The translations under genes and the position numbers were made by a program. Below are positions 23,901 to 37,005 of a DNA stretch of 64,000 bases, piece by piece (within the stretch, counting starts at the first letter, position 1; each line of letters begins with the position of its first letter). This DNA comes from Nageia nagi (taxonomy: Eukaryota; Pinophyta), in NCBI GenBank assembly GCA_050084985.1, contig JBITNC010000001.1:33542001-33606000 (forward strand), written 5' to 3'. Under the pieces are notes generated by a model that worked only from the letters and a program-made list of their open reading frames with translations, did not search any database and was not told the origin of the DNA.

Positions 23901-25149
23901 TGAATAATCTTTAGCACTTCTTATGCACCAATATTGATCTTGATAGGAGGATCATTCAACCATGGTATTCCATCACTAGGTTGAGATATATTAGATAATT
24001 CCCCCAATCCTTTTATGACATGATAACAAGAATATCACATACATACACACATCCCTAGCTACTTAGCCTACTCTAGTGAATGAAAGAAGAAGTTAGGCTA
24101 GTGTAGCAGAGAAGAACCTATTATGTCCTCTATCTCCTCTCCAAAATAGGTATCCATATGATAAGCAACTTTTCCTTACCTCTTGGAATGGAATGATTTG
24201 AACTCTAATCATGTCCCAGCATGTTTAGGAGCACATCATCTATTTCAAACACATCAAGATGCCTAGAAATTATTTTGTAAAGCATAGGATAAGTGGAATT
24301 ATGATCTATTTTGGTAGCATGGGTGCTAGGACTAGTGTGGGTGTGGATGTTAGTGCACTAAAGCTAGCATGAGAACTAGAGCTAGCACTAATGCTAGTTT
24401 TCTTGGAAGATTTGCCCTTGATTTCTAAGGGTATCTTGACCATGTTGACTAATGAAAACTTTGATTCTATCATATTCATCATCATTGTTGTAGGAGACTA
24501 AAATTTTCTAATTTTCCTTATTTATCCCTAGTCCACTCTTTCCTTCATTTGATTTGAACATTTTTAAAGGTAACTCTTTAGTTCCTTGTTCATCCTTTCT
24601 AAGGCCTTTACCTTTGTACCTTCTAGATTCCATGTATTGTGGTATCAAGGGTGCATGACATCTCATTTCCCTAGTTTTCTTGTTAACCTTTACAAATTTT
24701 TCCACCTTATTATTGTCTATATTTAATTTTGACTTTGATTCAAAGGTGTCAATATTGTACAATATCATCTAGACATCATCTTCTTCTATTTTTGATTATT
24801 CCTAATTGCATTTGCAATAGTGAGAGTAACAAGGTGTTGAGATGAATGCAAGCACTGAGATGAGTGCAGGTGCTAAGATGAGTGTGGATGTTGATCATCC
24901 TATACTTTTTTTATTTTCCCAGTTGCCTAATATCTTCTTCAATCACCTTTTCACTGATAGCATATATGCCAACACTTATTTCTTTGTACAACTACATATT
25001 ATCATTATCTTCTTCATTATCATCATTTTTATCCTCATGAATTTCAATATTTCGATATGGGACTATGATGTTCCCAACTTGTGCAATCATGTTTGGATTT
25101 TCATCCACTGCTTCCACTATATATTCTTATCCATCATGATTAAGTTTAA
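23901..25149 (-). pseudogene. Gypsy protease-RT linker with Ser/Ala-rich repeats
   Basis: Between protease and RT. The open stretch 24508-24768 (KVEKFVKVNKKTREMRCHAP and a Lys-rich tail) has no known domain. Around 24310-24400 and 24836-24895 the plus strand repeats words such as GCTAGCATGAGAACTAG and GATGAGTGCAGGTGCTAAG; on the minus strand these give Ser/Thr/Ala-rich peptide. Probably a low-complexity linker. Confidence 0.5.
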
Positions 25150-25921
25150 TTAATCTATGCAATGTGGATGGTACACACCTCATAGGATGTATCCATGATC
25201 TCCCTAAGGGGATTTCATAAAGAAGCTTCTTATCCATAACATAGGTCATAACTTCCATTGTTTTTTATACCAACTGAATAGGTAGAATGATATTTCCATC
25301 ACATGGTTTACTGTCACTATCATAACCTATGATATTTTACTTCTTTCATACAAATTTTGGCATCAATTTATCTCCACACCTCATGAGAAAATTAATAGAA
25401 CAAATGTTCAAACCTACACCACCATATACAAATACATGCTTGATTATTTTTCCTAGTATCTTTACACATATATGAATTGATAATCATTTATCAATGATAT
25501 CATCACTAAGAATTTCATCATCAGTAAATGTGATAACATTCTTGAAATAACTAATCATTCCTACCAAAGAGCTTGTAGAAATATTTGTATCAACATCAAT
25601 ACCAATAAGAAGCTTAAATAGTGCTAACATATGCTCTTCAGAGCTCTTGAATAAATCAATTAGAATAATTTTAGCATTCATATTTTTGAGATTTTACAAG
25701 ATATTCTTTTTGCATTTATCCTTCTTCTTTTGTTGAAGGGAAGGTGTATAAGGTACCTCTTTGAAAGTCAATATTGGGTTAGGGATACCTTTCTTTGATC
25801 TTGTGGCAGCATTGCACATTTGTTCTAATCCTAAACATGTATTTGAATCTACCTTGGTACTAAATTCATCATCAAACTCAATAGGTTCACCGTTATCATC
25901 ATAGATAATCATGTTTACCAT
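25150..25921 (-). pseudogene. Gypsy aspartic protease region
   Basis: The protease cuts the polyprotein. Minus-strand blocks are VNMIIYDDNGEPIEFDDEF and KKGIPNPILTFKEVPYTPS (25694-25921), FKLLIGIDVDTNISTSSL and ITFTDDEILSDD (25484-25681), a degraded active site YGGVGLNICS near 25410 (usually D-G-G; the catalytic Asp is Tyr here), and GRSWIHPMRCVPSTLHRLIK near 25200. Stops occur between the open pieces. Confidence 0.78.
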
Positions 25922-26099
25922 GTTAACAAAAGGTAAATCCTAATTTTTTACTTTTAGCATATTATTTTTATATGAAACTATACCACTATCCAATAAGTAT
26001 TTTAATTTCTTCCTTAGAACATAGCAACATGTTGTATTATGTCCTTTGATTTGATGATATTTGTAAAATTTATTTTCCCTATACCAATGAGGTTTCTCA

Positions 26100-26860
26100 T
26101 CATTAGGTCCATATTCTTTTCCTTGAATTATTTTGATTAAACCCTTATTTAAATAGTCTTCAAATGTTTGATTAGGATTTATAGGAAATGGATATAATGT
26201 CTTTGGCTAATTTTTTATCCTTAAATTTGTCTTAGTGAGTTGGTCCAATAGCATTGGCTGAATTATCATCCTTTTTGTTATAGGGATTCTTAATATTATC
26301 TTTTTGGATGAGGATGATGTACATACTTGAGCAAACTAGATCTTACTAAGAATTGTTCTTTCTTAATAAGAAAATGAACCATTAACATGCTCAAGCCCTT
26401 TTTCACCAATAACAGATGAATATTTTCAAGGAATACCTTTGCAATAAAGCTTTTTTCTACCTTTTATTCAATGGAACTCCAAATCTTGATGAATGAAGGA
26501 GCAAACTTATCCAATCTTTTCATTTTTCCTTGCTTGCAATGGATCAATTTTGTCAAATCAACTAGTTTCTTCACATTACACTGGAAGTGAGCTTTGAACT
26601 AATCCTTTAATTATTGATAAGATGTTATAGAACCTAGTTCCAAACTATGAAACCACTTTTGACCTTCTCCAATTAAACTCATAAGAAAATATTTCATTTT
26701 TAAGTTCTCATTAATACCACACTTAAGCTCCGTAATGTATTCAAAACCCTAAAGATAAGTAATAGGATCAGTCTCATCATTAAATTTTTTGAAATCAAGA
26801 TCCTTATCTATACCAACAAGGAGTGTATTCACTACTATTTTAGTCATTTTGCATCATTTA
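26100..26860 (-). pseudogene. Gypsy gag remnant (minus strand)
   Basis: Minus-strand frames read KDLDFKKFNDETDPITYLQG, GINENLKMKYFLMSLIGEGQ followed by KWFHSL and then LGSITSYQ, the plant retrotransposon gag pattern, from about 26860 leftwards. Several stops. It begins the minus-strand Gypsy element; the 5' LTR beyond 26880 was not identified. Confidence 0.75.
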
Positions 26861-27189
26861 ATGCATCAAAAATTTGGTCTTTAACACTATGATGTTGTAA
26901 GCGTCAGGAATTCCAAATTTGCATCAAAACAATTTTTTGTATCTTTGACTTCTTTATCAATGCATTACCTGACACATGGGTTGATTCATTTTTCTATGTA
27001 TTTTTTGACACTTTAAGTGACACAATACTTGACTCTTTAATTGGTGTTTAATCATGAAAATCTTGACCATCATAAGCATGTATATACATTTTCACATTTT
27101 GAATGATTACATATATGTGGATTAATTGATTGAACATCTTAAACATGAAAATACATGTAATATCTGTAATATATTAATGAATAATTGAT

Positions 27190-28300
27190 CGAAAGTAATC
27201 TACAAATTAAAAAACATTCAAAAAAATACTATAATTCAAATTCATATGCAATTCAACCTCAAACCACTAAAGATATCAACATATATAATGTTTAATTACT
27301 CAAATGTACATGTAATATTTTAATCAACATTGTTATCATTTTCATCAAAAAGATGTACAACATGTTTCCCTCTTGGATAAAAATCAATTACAAACAACAT
27401 ATTTTCATCTAGTACATTTGGAAAAAAAAAATATTTGACTACAATGTTGTGGTAAAACATATGGCTCTTTTTCTTGAGGTAAATATCATGTAGAGTCAAT
27501 TGCATAATAACCACTAGGTATGTCATGCAATATTGATCTTTTGTTTACAAATCCTTCAAACCATTTACATTTGAATACTACACATTTGAATGATCTAAAA
27601 TTCAATTATATGATTTCTTGAATTTTTCCAACATATTGTATTTTTCATTCTATCAAGTTTGTATCTTTTGTATTTTCATGACTTGTTTGACCAAAATCAA
27701 CCATCACTCCACTATCAAAGGTCATTCTATCAATATTTTTCTTTTTAATTCTAAAGTGTTGACTATATTCCCACATTGTAGGAAATTATAATTCCTGCAC
27801 ATATTTTTATTGTTATATTGGTGCAAGTATTATATCTATATTATAAAAAAAAAAAAAAAACTTAGGTCCATAAGAATTAGCGAATAATTACCTCATAATT
27901 ACATCCATTAGCTGTATTTAAAGCATCTTCATAGATATTTTTTTTGCACATTTAGCTAATTTCTCCTCAATTGCTTACTTCATCCATGATCTTGGACACT
28001 CTTTTTACCAATTTCCATCTCTTAAATTGGAGGTATAGGTGTACTCTTTAGATATTCACTATGGAACAAAATACATTATGCTGGAATTGCATTTCTTTTA
28101 CTTTCATACATTTCAATCCATTCTTTACAATACTCCATATTCATCATGATAAAATGGTTTATAGTTTCATACATGTCATGATATGTAATTTTTTTGAATA
28201 CATAAAATGAACTTGTTAGTAATTATTAATTAAACCAAATCAAAATTGCATGTGCATAGTACTTATTATAAATTACTATTATCTAAAATGTAGTTATAAG
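27190..28300 (-). pseudogene. CACTA transposase, C-terminal DUF4216-like part
   Basis: Minus-strand frames read MTFDSGVMVDFGQTSHENT near 27710, then YVGKIQEI, ELNFRSFKCVVFKCKWFEGF and YYAIDSTxYLPQEKEP with QIFFFPNVLDENMLFVIDF (27320-27526). This matches the DUF4216 domain that follows TNP2 in plant CACTA/EnSpm transposases. Frameshifts and stops occur. It is the continuation of the TNP2 pseudogene at 37513-40931, cut off by Copia-3: the target duplication ATAAG lies at 28296-28300 and 37513-37517. Confidence 0.82.
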
Positions 28301-28793
28301 TGAAGGAACTAATACTAACAAGATAATTATTGATCAACCAAGATCACATGAAAGCTCACAATTACATACAATAAACTCAAAAAGCAATCTCACAATATAA
28401 GATGAAAGTGGTTCCTCCAACTAGGAGTACATCCACTAATTAGATCTTTACTTCAATTACAAATACAACTCTCTTACAATCCTTCTAATCTCAACTCCTA
28501 CACTTTTATCCTATAGCATAACTTTACTCTACAATTGGTGTGTAATCATAAAAAGATAGCCTTATATTTATAGGCCAAAATCACTCTTTGGATCACCCTT
28601 TTATTCAAAGTGTAAAAGCATGGCATACACATCCTTTTACCCAAGGGGCATGCTCATGACATGGAGTGTAGGATAAGTTACATTATCATATTCATTTAAA
28701 TACTTAAGGTATAAAATGATACCTTTAAGTATTAGTGAATTTACATAGAAAATTAATACAAACCTTTACAATAATGCATTATACATTCCAACA
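28301..28793 (-). repeat. Copia-3 3' LTR
   Basis: 493-bp repeat matching 37021-37512 and, more distantly, the solo LTR at 39821-40321. Shared blocks include GAGTACATCCACTAA and GACATGGAGTGTAGGA. The adjoining minus-strand AAAGGAGAG (28794-28802) is the likely polypurine tract. Confidence 0.93.
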
Positions 28794-29559
28794 CTCTCCT
28801 TTAATGCAATATTCGGATAGAGCAAGTAAGAGAGAAGAATAAGAGAAAGTAAGAGAGTTCTCCTCCAAATAGATATAATGGAAATGAAAATTTTTTACAT
28901 ATTTATGAAGTAAGAAAGATCTAATTTGAGACTCACTACTTTGCCAAATACAATTATTAACCACAACCAATTTCAATATACATGAAGTAGTCATCCAACT
29001 GAAAGTCATGAATAGCCTCCAAAAGCTTGCATACCTAAGGTAAGTAACCTGGAATCTCAAAGGAACCTGCAAATCATAAGTAGCTCAAATAACAAGATCA
29101 GTTAGATGTAACATATTCATCTCATCAAGGATAGATGAATCACACAAATGCCATCATGAACTAATCAATTTTGCAATATAAGTCATCATGAAGATGCAAT
29201 GCCAAAAAATTTATAGTTGCCTATTGTATATAAAATATGTGTTGATTATCATTACAAAATAGAGCATACACATATGATTTCTTCACATATGGATAACTGA
29301 ATAATGCCAAAAAACACATAAGAGTTCCTCACACATGGATAACTGAATAGTGCTATATTGATCAAAAATAGAGCATGTACATACGAGTTCCTCACATATG
29401 GATAACTAAATAGTGCTAAAAGACACATAAGAGTTCCTCACACATGAATAATTGAATAGTGCTAGATTTTCCAATTTGTACAAATTCCTTACACAGAGAG
29501 AACTTACCATGAATGTGTACAATAAAATCAACACTATACATCATAAATAACATAAAAAT

Positions 29560-31150
29560 TCAAACTTCACTCTCCCTTGAGGGCAACTTCACCAACCTGA
29601 TAGCATCCCTAAGCTTACAAAATTGAGCTTCTAGGAGGGGCTTGGTGAACAAATCAATGAAGTTCAAGGTGAATGGATAATACTCCAGGTGTATGATGCC
29701 ATCAAGGACCTTCTCCCTAATAAAATAGACATGGATTTCCATATGTTTTATTCTCTGATAGAATACAAAATTTTTAACCAAAGAAATAGTTAACTAATTA
29801 TCTAAATAAATCAAGATGAGCCACCTCGCTCATAACCAATTTCTTGCAAAAGATGCCTTAGCCAAATGGCTTTCTAGGTTGCAACATACATGGCATATTA
29901 TTCAATTTATATGGTGAAAAGAGAAATAGTAGGCTACTTCTTGGAAGCCTAAGAGATAGCACCTGAACCAATGCTAAACACATATGCAAAGGTTGATTTT
30001 TTGTCATCTCTATCTCCTTCATAGTTAGAATCTAAGAATCCAAAGAGAATAAATGAGGGCAACTTGGAATACTTGAGAGCAAGATCCTTAGTCCCTACAA
30101 CATACCTCAAGATTTTCTTAACAATGTTGAGGTGCTCAACATATGGTTTCTAGATGAATCGAGCAATCAGATTCACTGTAAAGGCAATATCTGGCTTGGA
30201 TATAGTCAAATACAGAAGATCACTAATTAATTACCTATAAATTGTAGCATTAGATAACTAAGAGTTGGAGCTCATAGAAACAGTAATTTTAGGAGAGACT
30301 AGTATTGCAGCATATCTAGACTCCTCCATTCTAAACTTTTACATGATGTATTATATATACTTAGATTGATTAAGGTAAATATAATTCTTATATTGATACA
30401 CTTGCATTTCAAGATAGTAGTGCAAGAGACCAAGATCAATTATATCAAATATTACCTTAAGTTTGGATATGCACTTTTGAATGATTTCATCATTATTCTC
30501 AGTAATCAAAAGATCATCCATATAAAGGAGAATCAAGACCATATCTTTTCCTTGATTGAGCACATACAGATCAGAGTCAAAAAAACACTTAGAGAATCCA
30601 ATGTTTGCAAAGTACCCTAAAATATTTTTGTGCCAAGCTTAAGGTGCTTACTTAAGTCCATAAAGTGACTTATTTAGCTTACACATAAAGGACTCTTATT
30701 CTTGCATAATAAACCTTTCTTATTGATTCATGAAGCTTTTCACATCTAAGTCACCATTGAGAAATGCACTCTTGACATCAAGTTGAAAAAATTTCTATCC
30801 TTGAGCTATATAAAGAGCAAGGATAACTCTCATAGTAGGCATCTTTTCCATATGAGTAAAGGTTTTCTCATAATCTACACCATATTTCTAAGCAAAACTT
30901 TTAGTTGCTAACCTTGCCTTATATTTTTCAATATCTTCAACTGAATTAAACTTGATATTTTATATCCACTTATTTCCAATCACATTCTTTTCATGAGGAT
31001 AAGGATCCAAGTCCCAGGTTTTATTTTTCCTAAGTGCCTCATACTCCACTTTCATGGTTTCCATCTAGCATTCATGCATAGAAGCTTCTTTGAAGGTTAA
31101 AGGCTCATACTTGTTGTCAATATTGGTAATTAAAGATTTATTCAACATCA
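29560..31150 (-). pseudogene. Copia-3 RT and RNase H remnants
   Basis: The RNase H end is at 29560-29781 (KHMEIHVYFIREKVLDG, FIDLFTKPL). The RT core at 30351-30563 has the catalytic box LLYMDDLLIT and YLEMQVYQYKNYIYLNQSKY. Further RT N-terminal pieces run to about 31150 with many stops, including a degraded FFQLDVKSAFLNGDL-like stretch near 30750-30790. Confidence 0.85.
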
Positions 31151-32300
31151 TGCTCCTTATTACCCTTTATGTTGGAGAATTTTGTTCTAAGATGACTTGT
31201 CTACATCAATATCCAACTAGTTAGGAGCAACTGAAGAGTCTTCTAGATCATCAACATCCTCATTAGAAGTAGATTTTTTAAAAAGTTCATTGAACTTTAC
31301 ATCCTTTGAAATGAACATTGCTTTATAGGTTTGAGGGTAGAGCCTGTAGCCTATATGCTAACTGTCATAACCTATAAAGATGCATTTTTTAGCTCTTTTA
31401 TCCAACTTCTTTCTTTTCTCAAAAATAATGTAGGAGAATGCTTCACAACTAAACACCCTAAGGTGAGAAATGTTAGATTTTCTTCCTGACCATACCTTAA
31501 AAGGAGTTTTACTTTGAATGATTTTTATATAATATGTATTCAAAATGTAAATATCAATGCTCATAGCTTCACCCCATGAGAATTTAAGAAGATTACCCAA
31601 CATGCATCTCACCATCTCTATAATTATTCTATTTTCCTTTTCGATAACATCATTCTATTGAGGAGTGTAAGGAATCATAAATTACCTCTTGATTCCATAC
31701 TTAGCATAATAATCATTGAACTCATTGTTGTTATATTCTTCCCTATTTGTCTGATCTCAACATCTTGATTTTAAGGTTAGTTTGATTTTTAACAAAGGCC
31801 TTAAAAACCTTAAAACTCTCAAAGGTTTGATCATTATGCTCAAGTAGATACCTAAAGGTCATCTTACTAAATTCATCAATTAAGGTCATGATCTAATATG
31901 CTCCTTCAAGTGATTTAGTCTAAAATGGACCCATCAAATCTGAATGCATAAGTTGAAGAGGTTGAGATCCTCTTATTGCCTTATCTTTATTAAATTTTTA
32001 TCTATGCATCTTATTAAGAATGCACTTCTCATATAGACTAATTGAAAGAGAAATTAAAGGTAAACTTTCTACAAGTTCTTGGTCTTTCATGACTTGAATA
32101 CTCTTGTATTTAAGGTGTCCTAAATGATGGTGCCAAAGATTACCTTTAGAACACACACTAGAAGCAAGACTCATCTTTGATGGAACTTGATCCATAATGT
32201 AGAGGTTATCTTTCATAGATCCTTTAACCAAAGTGGAAAGTCCTTTCTTAATGCATCAAGATTGAGAGTCAAACTCAAAAGAGTACTCTTTTATAGCAAC
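31151..32300 (-). pseudogene. Copia-3 integrase and GAG-pre-integrase remnants
   Basis: At 31358-31615: FSWGEAMSIDIYILNT, KTPFKVWSGRKSNISHLRVF and KKCIFIGYDS, the C-terminal half of a Copia integrase. At 31998-32231: GNLWHHHLGHLKYKSIQVM and CILNKMHR, the GAG-pre-integrase zinc region. Between them the catalytic core is broken by stops. Confidence 0.85.
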
Positions 32301-32559
32301 TTAGATTATGAAGAGAAGGTTCATCCTTAACTTCAAAACATAGAGAATATTTTTAAGAACCTTTCTGTGAATCAGCATACTCCCAATTCCTTGAACTTCA
32401 AAGGAAGAGTTATCACCTATCACAACCACATCTTTTTTATACTTGTGAAAGTTCTCAAAATTTTCTTTTTCAAATCATAGGTGATTAGTGCAACCAAAGT
32501 CAACAATCCATTCAAATAAAAAAGAACAAGACATGGAGTAGAGTACCATAGCAAAACTA

Positions 32560-33570
32560 GCATGAGTATTTTTTTTCTTTTATAGTTCTTTACATTTTTA
32601 TTATCTTTATTTTTTTTCTCTCTTTTCTTTTTATAGCAATCAACTTATTTCTAACCTTGAATGCCATATTAGTTACAATTACCATCAAACTTTTCCTTAA
32701 GATAAGGATTATTTACTTTGCTTTTTCCATCTCTTTACTTGAAGTGGTTGTTTTTGTCATTATTTCTATTACTGTGGTTATTGTTTCTATTGTTCTTACT
32801 ATGGTTGTAACCATTGCCTCTTTTATCAAATCTTTTGAAGGAAGAAGGATAATATTTATTTTGATGGTTGAACTTCTTCTTGAAAAGAGTTTTGGTTGCT
32901 CTAAGATCAATGTTATTATCTTTAGGAGAAGAAATCAACACCTTGTTAAGAGTTTCATCATGTTTCAATAGGTGCCTAGAAAGGTTCTCAAGGGAGAAGA
33001 CTTCTTCATCATCAAACCTTGTTTCCATAACCGTTACAAAGTTTCTAAACTTTAAAGAAAGGCTTTGAAGAATGATGAAGACCATGAATTCATCATTGAT
33101 CCAATTATATCCACAAGCAACAAGTTGGGTTCTTAAGTCAATAATTTTGTTCAAGTAGATAGCCATATTTTCATCTTCCCCTTGATGAGATTGAAGCAAC
33201 TTTTAAAGAATGGTAAACCTTTTCATCTTTCCCTTGACGAGATTGAAGGAACTTTTGAAGAATGGTAAACCTTCTTGAAAATTTTGAACCAAGGTAGATT
33301 TTCTTAAGCTTATCCAATGCTTCTTTTATCGAGGTTGAAGAGAAAATCATCAAGAGCACATCATCTAAAATTACACAATAAATCATGGAGGTTGGTAATT
33401 TATTATTTGTGTTGTAAGCCTCTAGTGCCTTCTCATCTATAGAAGGTACAAGATTTTTATTTACTATTTACCATAGCTTCCTTACCTGTAATTCAACTCT
33501 CATCTGAGGTTCCCAAATCCCATAGTTGGAACTATCAAGAATGTGTTTGGGTAAAAAGGATTCTCCTATT
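32560..33570 (-). pseudogene. Copia-3 gag remnant
   Basis: UBN2-type gag. From the right: SNYGIWEPQMRVELQV (near 33510), SSTSIKEALDKLKKIYLG, then DENMAIYLNKIIDLRTQLVA and ILQSLSLKFRNFVTVMETRF (32735-33199), ending in an Asn-rich tail (NNRNNNHSNRNNDKNN). A 52-bp tandem duplication (33168-33219 and 33220-33271) causes a frameshift in the middle. Confidence 0.87.
33168..33271. repeat. 52-bp tandem duplication in Copia-3 gag
   Basis: Two adjacent copies sharing TTTTCATCTT, GAGATTGAAG and AGAATGGTAAACC. Since 52 is not a multiple of three it shifts the gag frame. Confidence 0.88.
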
Positions 33571-34429
33571 TTCTACATAAAAATGCAAAATAATAAGCAT
33601 TTAATTTCAATAAATAACATTAAATGTTAAGTTTTAACCAAGTAAATAATATATGTTACATTTAACATTAAAGACATGCTTGATTTGATTCACAAGTGTA
33701 AATATTTTACAATTCAAATAATAACCCATGTACCTAAATACATTTCTTATCTCAAGAACCATAGATGTAGAGTGACATTGTTGAAGCTTGTTTTCTTATC
33801 TAAAATTAGGTTTTAACCTAGATGCCCACACAAGAGGAGCTCAAGTACTACTAATCCTCAACTAGTTCCCCTTGGGCAGCAATATACTCTCACAAGGAGA
33901 AGTACTAGCTATTTTCTAAGGTTTCAACATTTATTGGATTGACCAAATTATTAATCTTGATTAGGTTTCAAGTTTTCCTTCTAGGTTATTAGAATAATCC
34001 TTGAATAGATGTGCGGATATGTGGTATCACTACACACATACCTATCCACCTATTAGAGTTAAATCTAGACCAATAGAGGACTTAGGGGTAATTGAGAAGT
34101 ACAAACCTTTTACCACTTGGATCATCGAACTTAAAGGCTCTAATCCACCTATCCTCATCTCATGACTCCCCAAATAAGTTATGTTGTAGAATGTACATGC
34201 AAATTTGTTCATTTTAAAGGGTTGCTCATTTCAATGTTTATGATTTTGCATAAGTAAATAAAGCAAAAGTGTTAAACATGAAGTAAAAGAGCATAAATAA
34301 AATATTATCTATTCATAACTTAAAACCTAAGAGTCCAATGGGTTTTGTTTACCAACCTCTAAAGGACATCTTTACATAGGTCCATAATTTGCACAAGTTA
34401 ATTTTACATTAAAAAAGATAAATACTCAA

Positions 34430-34780
34430 GCATAAACATGCATCATTTCCATAATTTGCATAAGTTTAACTTAAAAAAAAAAAAAAACTTTAGAAAGGCA
34501 TAAGCTTGCATCATTTCTATATTTGCATAAGGATTTTAAACACTTAAAATCTAAGTAATAAGCATGCATCATTTATCTTAAAAAAATTATGAAGCATGCA
34601 TCATTCATATTAACTTAAAAAATTAAGTAATAAGCATGCATTATTCCAACTTAAGTACTAAGCATGCATTAATTCAACTTACAAATTTAAGTTCTAAGCA
34701 TGCATAATTTCAACTTAAAATTAAGTACTAATATTAAGCATGCATCATTTAAGCATAATCATGAATAAGTATGCATTATC
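34430..34780. repeat. Interspersed AAGCATGCATCATT words
   Basis: At least seven near-copies of AAGCATGCAT(C/T)ATT, for example at about 34561, 34593, 34637, 34667, 34695 and 34736, spaced roughly 30-45 bp. Each has a GCATGC palindrome. The spacing is irregular and there are no conserved spacers. Confidence 0.75.
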
Positions 34781-36668
34781 TTACTACTTTGCATAAGAAA
34801 TTTGTTAATTCTAACATACAATTATTTCTAAAGTTGCATTAAAAAGGAAATTTAAGGTAGACACTTAAGAGGTATCCAAAAAATTTAAGTGATAAGCATT
34901 CATTCATTCATGCAATATTTTTAAGTAAATGTAAAAAATTCCCCTTTTTAATGACTAGGCATATTCCCTCTAAAAATAAACACTATATGTTTATTAAGGT
35001 AAAAATTACTTAAAAAAATGTCATTTATAAGACATATTCCAATGAAGGTAAAAAAATAATATCTTTCATTGCAATTTGACTAAATAAAGTGCTTCTATAC
35101 ATTACCTCTTTATTTAAAAGTTGATAATGATTACCTGATTACTTGCAAGTATGGAAAAATTTATCCTTTACTTCACTCTAAGTCATATGCATTAAATGGA
35201 AGGTAGGAAAAAATTAAGACACTAAGTTTCTTGCATGAAACCCTCCAAAAAAAAGGCATGATAATGTACTTATTTGGAAGAAAAATTAGATATTTTGACC
35301 AACCAAATGAGGGGTAGGTGAGGAGAAAGAAAAGTGAAATAAGTAAATAAAAAAAGGAGTTTGGGAGCACAATAGAAAGGACCACACGTAAGAGGGCTAC
35401 AAGCAGGAAGGAAAGCAGTATTTGTAAATTATTTGAGCGCACCTCCCTTCCCTAGCAGCACTTTGAGACACATTTTTAGACCAAATAAGGTCCTCCTTGC
35501 TCAACACAACTAGGGCTAAGTATGGAATATAATAGATTACCACAAATGGTGGATGGGGAGGAGAAGGAAATTCAAGTTTTTGAAATTCTCTCAAGTAATG
35601 CCAAGTGCAAGGTGGATAAAAATACAGGAGAGGAGGTCACAGGTGTGCAGGAGTCAAGTTCTATAGATCTAAGGTGGATAGACTTTGCCTACATAGTGCA
35701 AGAGATGAGGCTAAGGGATCCAAAAAATTATAAATAAAATAAGGTTAGAGAGTAGAGACTTCATGGAGGAGAGGATCAACCAACGAGGAGGTCTAAATCC
35801 TTAGTTTTGTATCGTAATCACTGAGAAGGGAGAGGCTTTGAGCAATAAGTGCATGGATGGTCATACCTAGGTGTAAGAGGAAGAAACCAACTGATGAGGT
35901 GAAGAACAAGTGTGAGGATGGTCACAACAAGGTGTACATAGGGTGAGCTGAGTGCCCAAACATGAGGAAGAGGAGGAGTATGATAGAGAAGAGGGAACAT
36001 CAAACACACAGGGAGTTATGCGAGTGAGGGCTACGTAGAAGTGGAGGTCAAGAGGTGAGGTGGAAAGAGGGCAACAAGGTGATGAGTAGGAGGGAACCAA
36101 CAAAGGCCATGGGCATGTGGTCACTGAGGTTGCTACTACTCAGGGTCTGCATAATGGGCAGGTGTTGCTCAAAGGTTGTTGAAGGCATAGTGACATGGCA
36201 ACCATGCAATAGTAGAGAGAGGGTGGGGGGAAACACATTAAATTCCCATAAGGAGCTTACAAGGATGAATTTTGATTTTTCAAAAAAAATTACCTCTTAA
36301 GTGCTTTCCAGAAAATCTAAATTTTACCCCTTAAGTGCTTTCAATAAAAAAATCATATTTAACCACTTAAATATTTTGCATGTTAACAAAACTTTTAACC
36401 TTGCTATTTTAATACAACATTCTTTTCCCTTTTTTTATTAGAATGTAAACCTCAAAGAAAGTAATAAAAGGTAATTATTTTTATTTTTGTTAAAAAAATA
36501 CCTTATTTGCAAAAATATAGCCTTCTAATTTTTAAAGCTAAAATAACTTTAAAAGTTAGAAGTAACTAATCCTTTTCATAAAAGAGTATAAAGCAATATA
36601 TATTAAGCAACTTTTTGTAGAAAAAAATTTGCAACAGAAAAATTTTAGTATAAACAAAATATTGCATG

Positions 36669-36669
<1 letters not shown>

Positions 36670-36721
<52 letters not shown>
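36670..36721. repeat. (TA)n microsatellite
   Basis: About 26 uninterrupted TA units. Confidence 0.97.
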
Positions 36722-36723
<2 letters not shown>

Positions 36724-37005
36724 CTATTTTTGGAGTAAAAAATGGATCAACTAACACATTATACAAAATATGTTAGTCTAAAAACTAGTTGCATCATATA
36801 TTGCTATTTTTTAAGCAAATGTTGTAATAAATTGAACTAACATATTTCACTAAATATATTAGTAATAAGTAGTGATTCATAAAAATTAGAGGAGAGTAAG
36901 TAAGAGGTTATACCTTCAAAGGTTTTACCTTACAAGGATGAAGAAAGATGAAGCCTTCAATAAGATGAGTCACCAACTAAGGATGTGAAGAGAAGCCTCC
37001 AAGTA

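Larger units (their letters stand above)
15540..26880 (-). mobile_element. Degenerate Ty3/Gypsy retrotransposon, interrupted by Copia-1
   Basis: On the minus strand, gag (about 26860 to 26100), protease (25920 to 25150), linker, RT (23900 to 22660), RNase H (22450 to 22110) and integrase (16880 to 15540) occur in the Ty3/Gypsy order, with Copia-1 (16808-21912) inserted between RNase H and integrase. The Copia target duplication TAATG sits on both sides of the break. All coding parts carry stops and shifts. No LTR pair was recognised, so the outer limits are approximate. Confidence 0.85.
33571..37005. other. Copia-3 long leader without coding similarity
   Basis: Lies between gag and the primer-binding site. 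It holds a series of AAGCATGCAT words (34430-34780), a more GC- and purine-rich block (about 35400-36240) that looks compositionally foreign, short ACC(C/T)CTTAAGTGCTTT repeats near 36290-36340, and a (TA)n microsatellite. No protein recognised; the short open frames at 35173-36300 look random. A nested insertion is possible but no ends were found. Confidence 0.5.

Noticed and set aside
24842-25153. Plus-strand membrane protein
   Set aside because: It lies antisense to the Gypsy protease-RT linker, and the hydrophobic run is antisense of an Asp/Asn-rich stretch.
35520-36240. Plus-strand gene in the purine-rich block
   Set aside because: Open frames are short, Gly/Arg/Glu-rich from composition, and show no domain or consistent exon borders.
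36566-36766. Open frame with (IY)n repeat
   Set aside because: Translation of the TA microsatellite.
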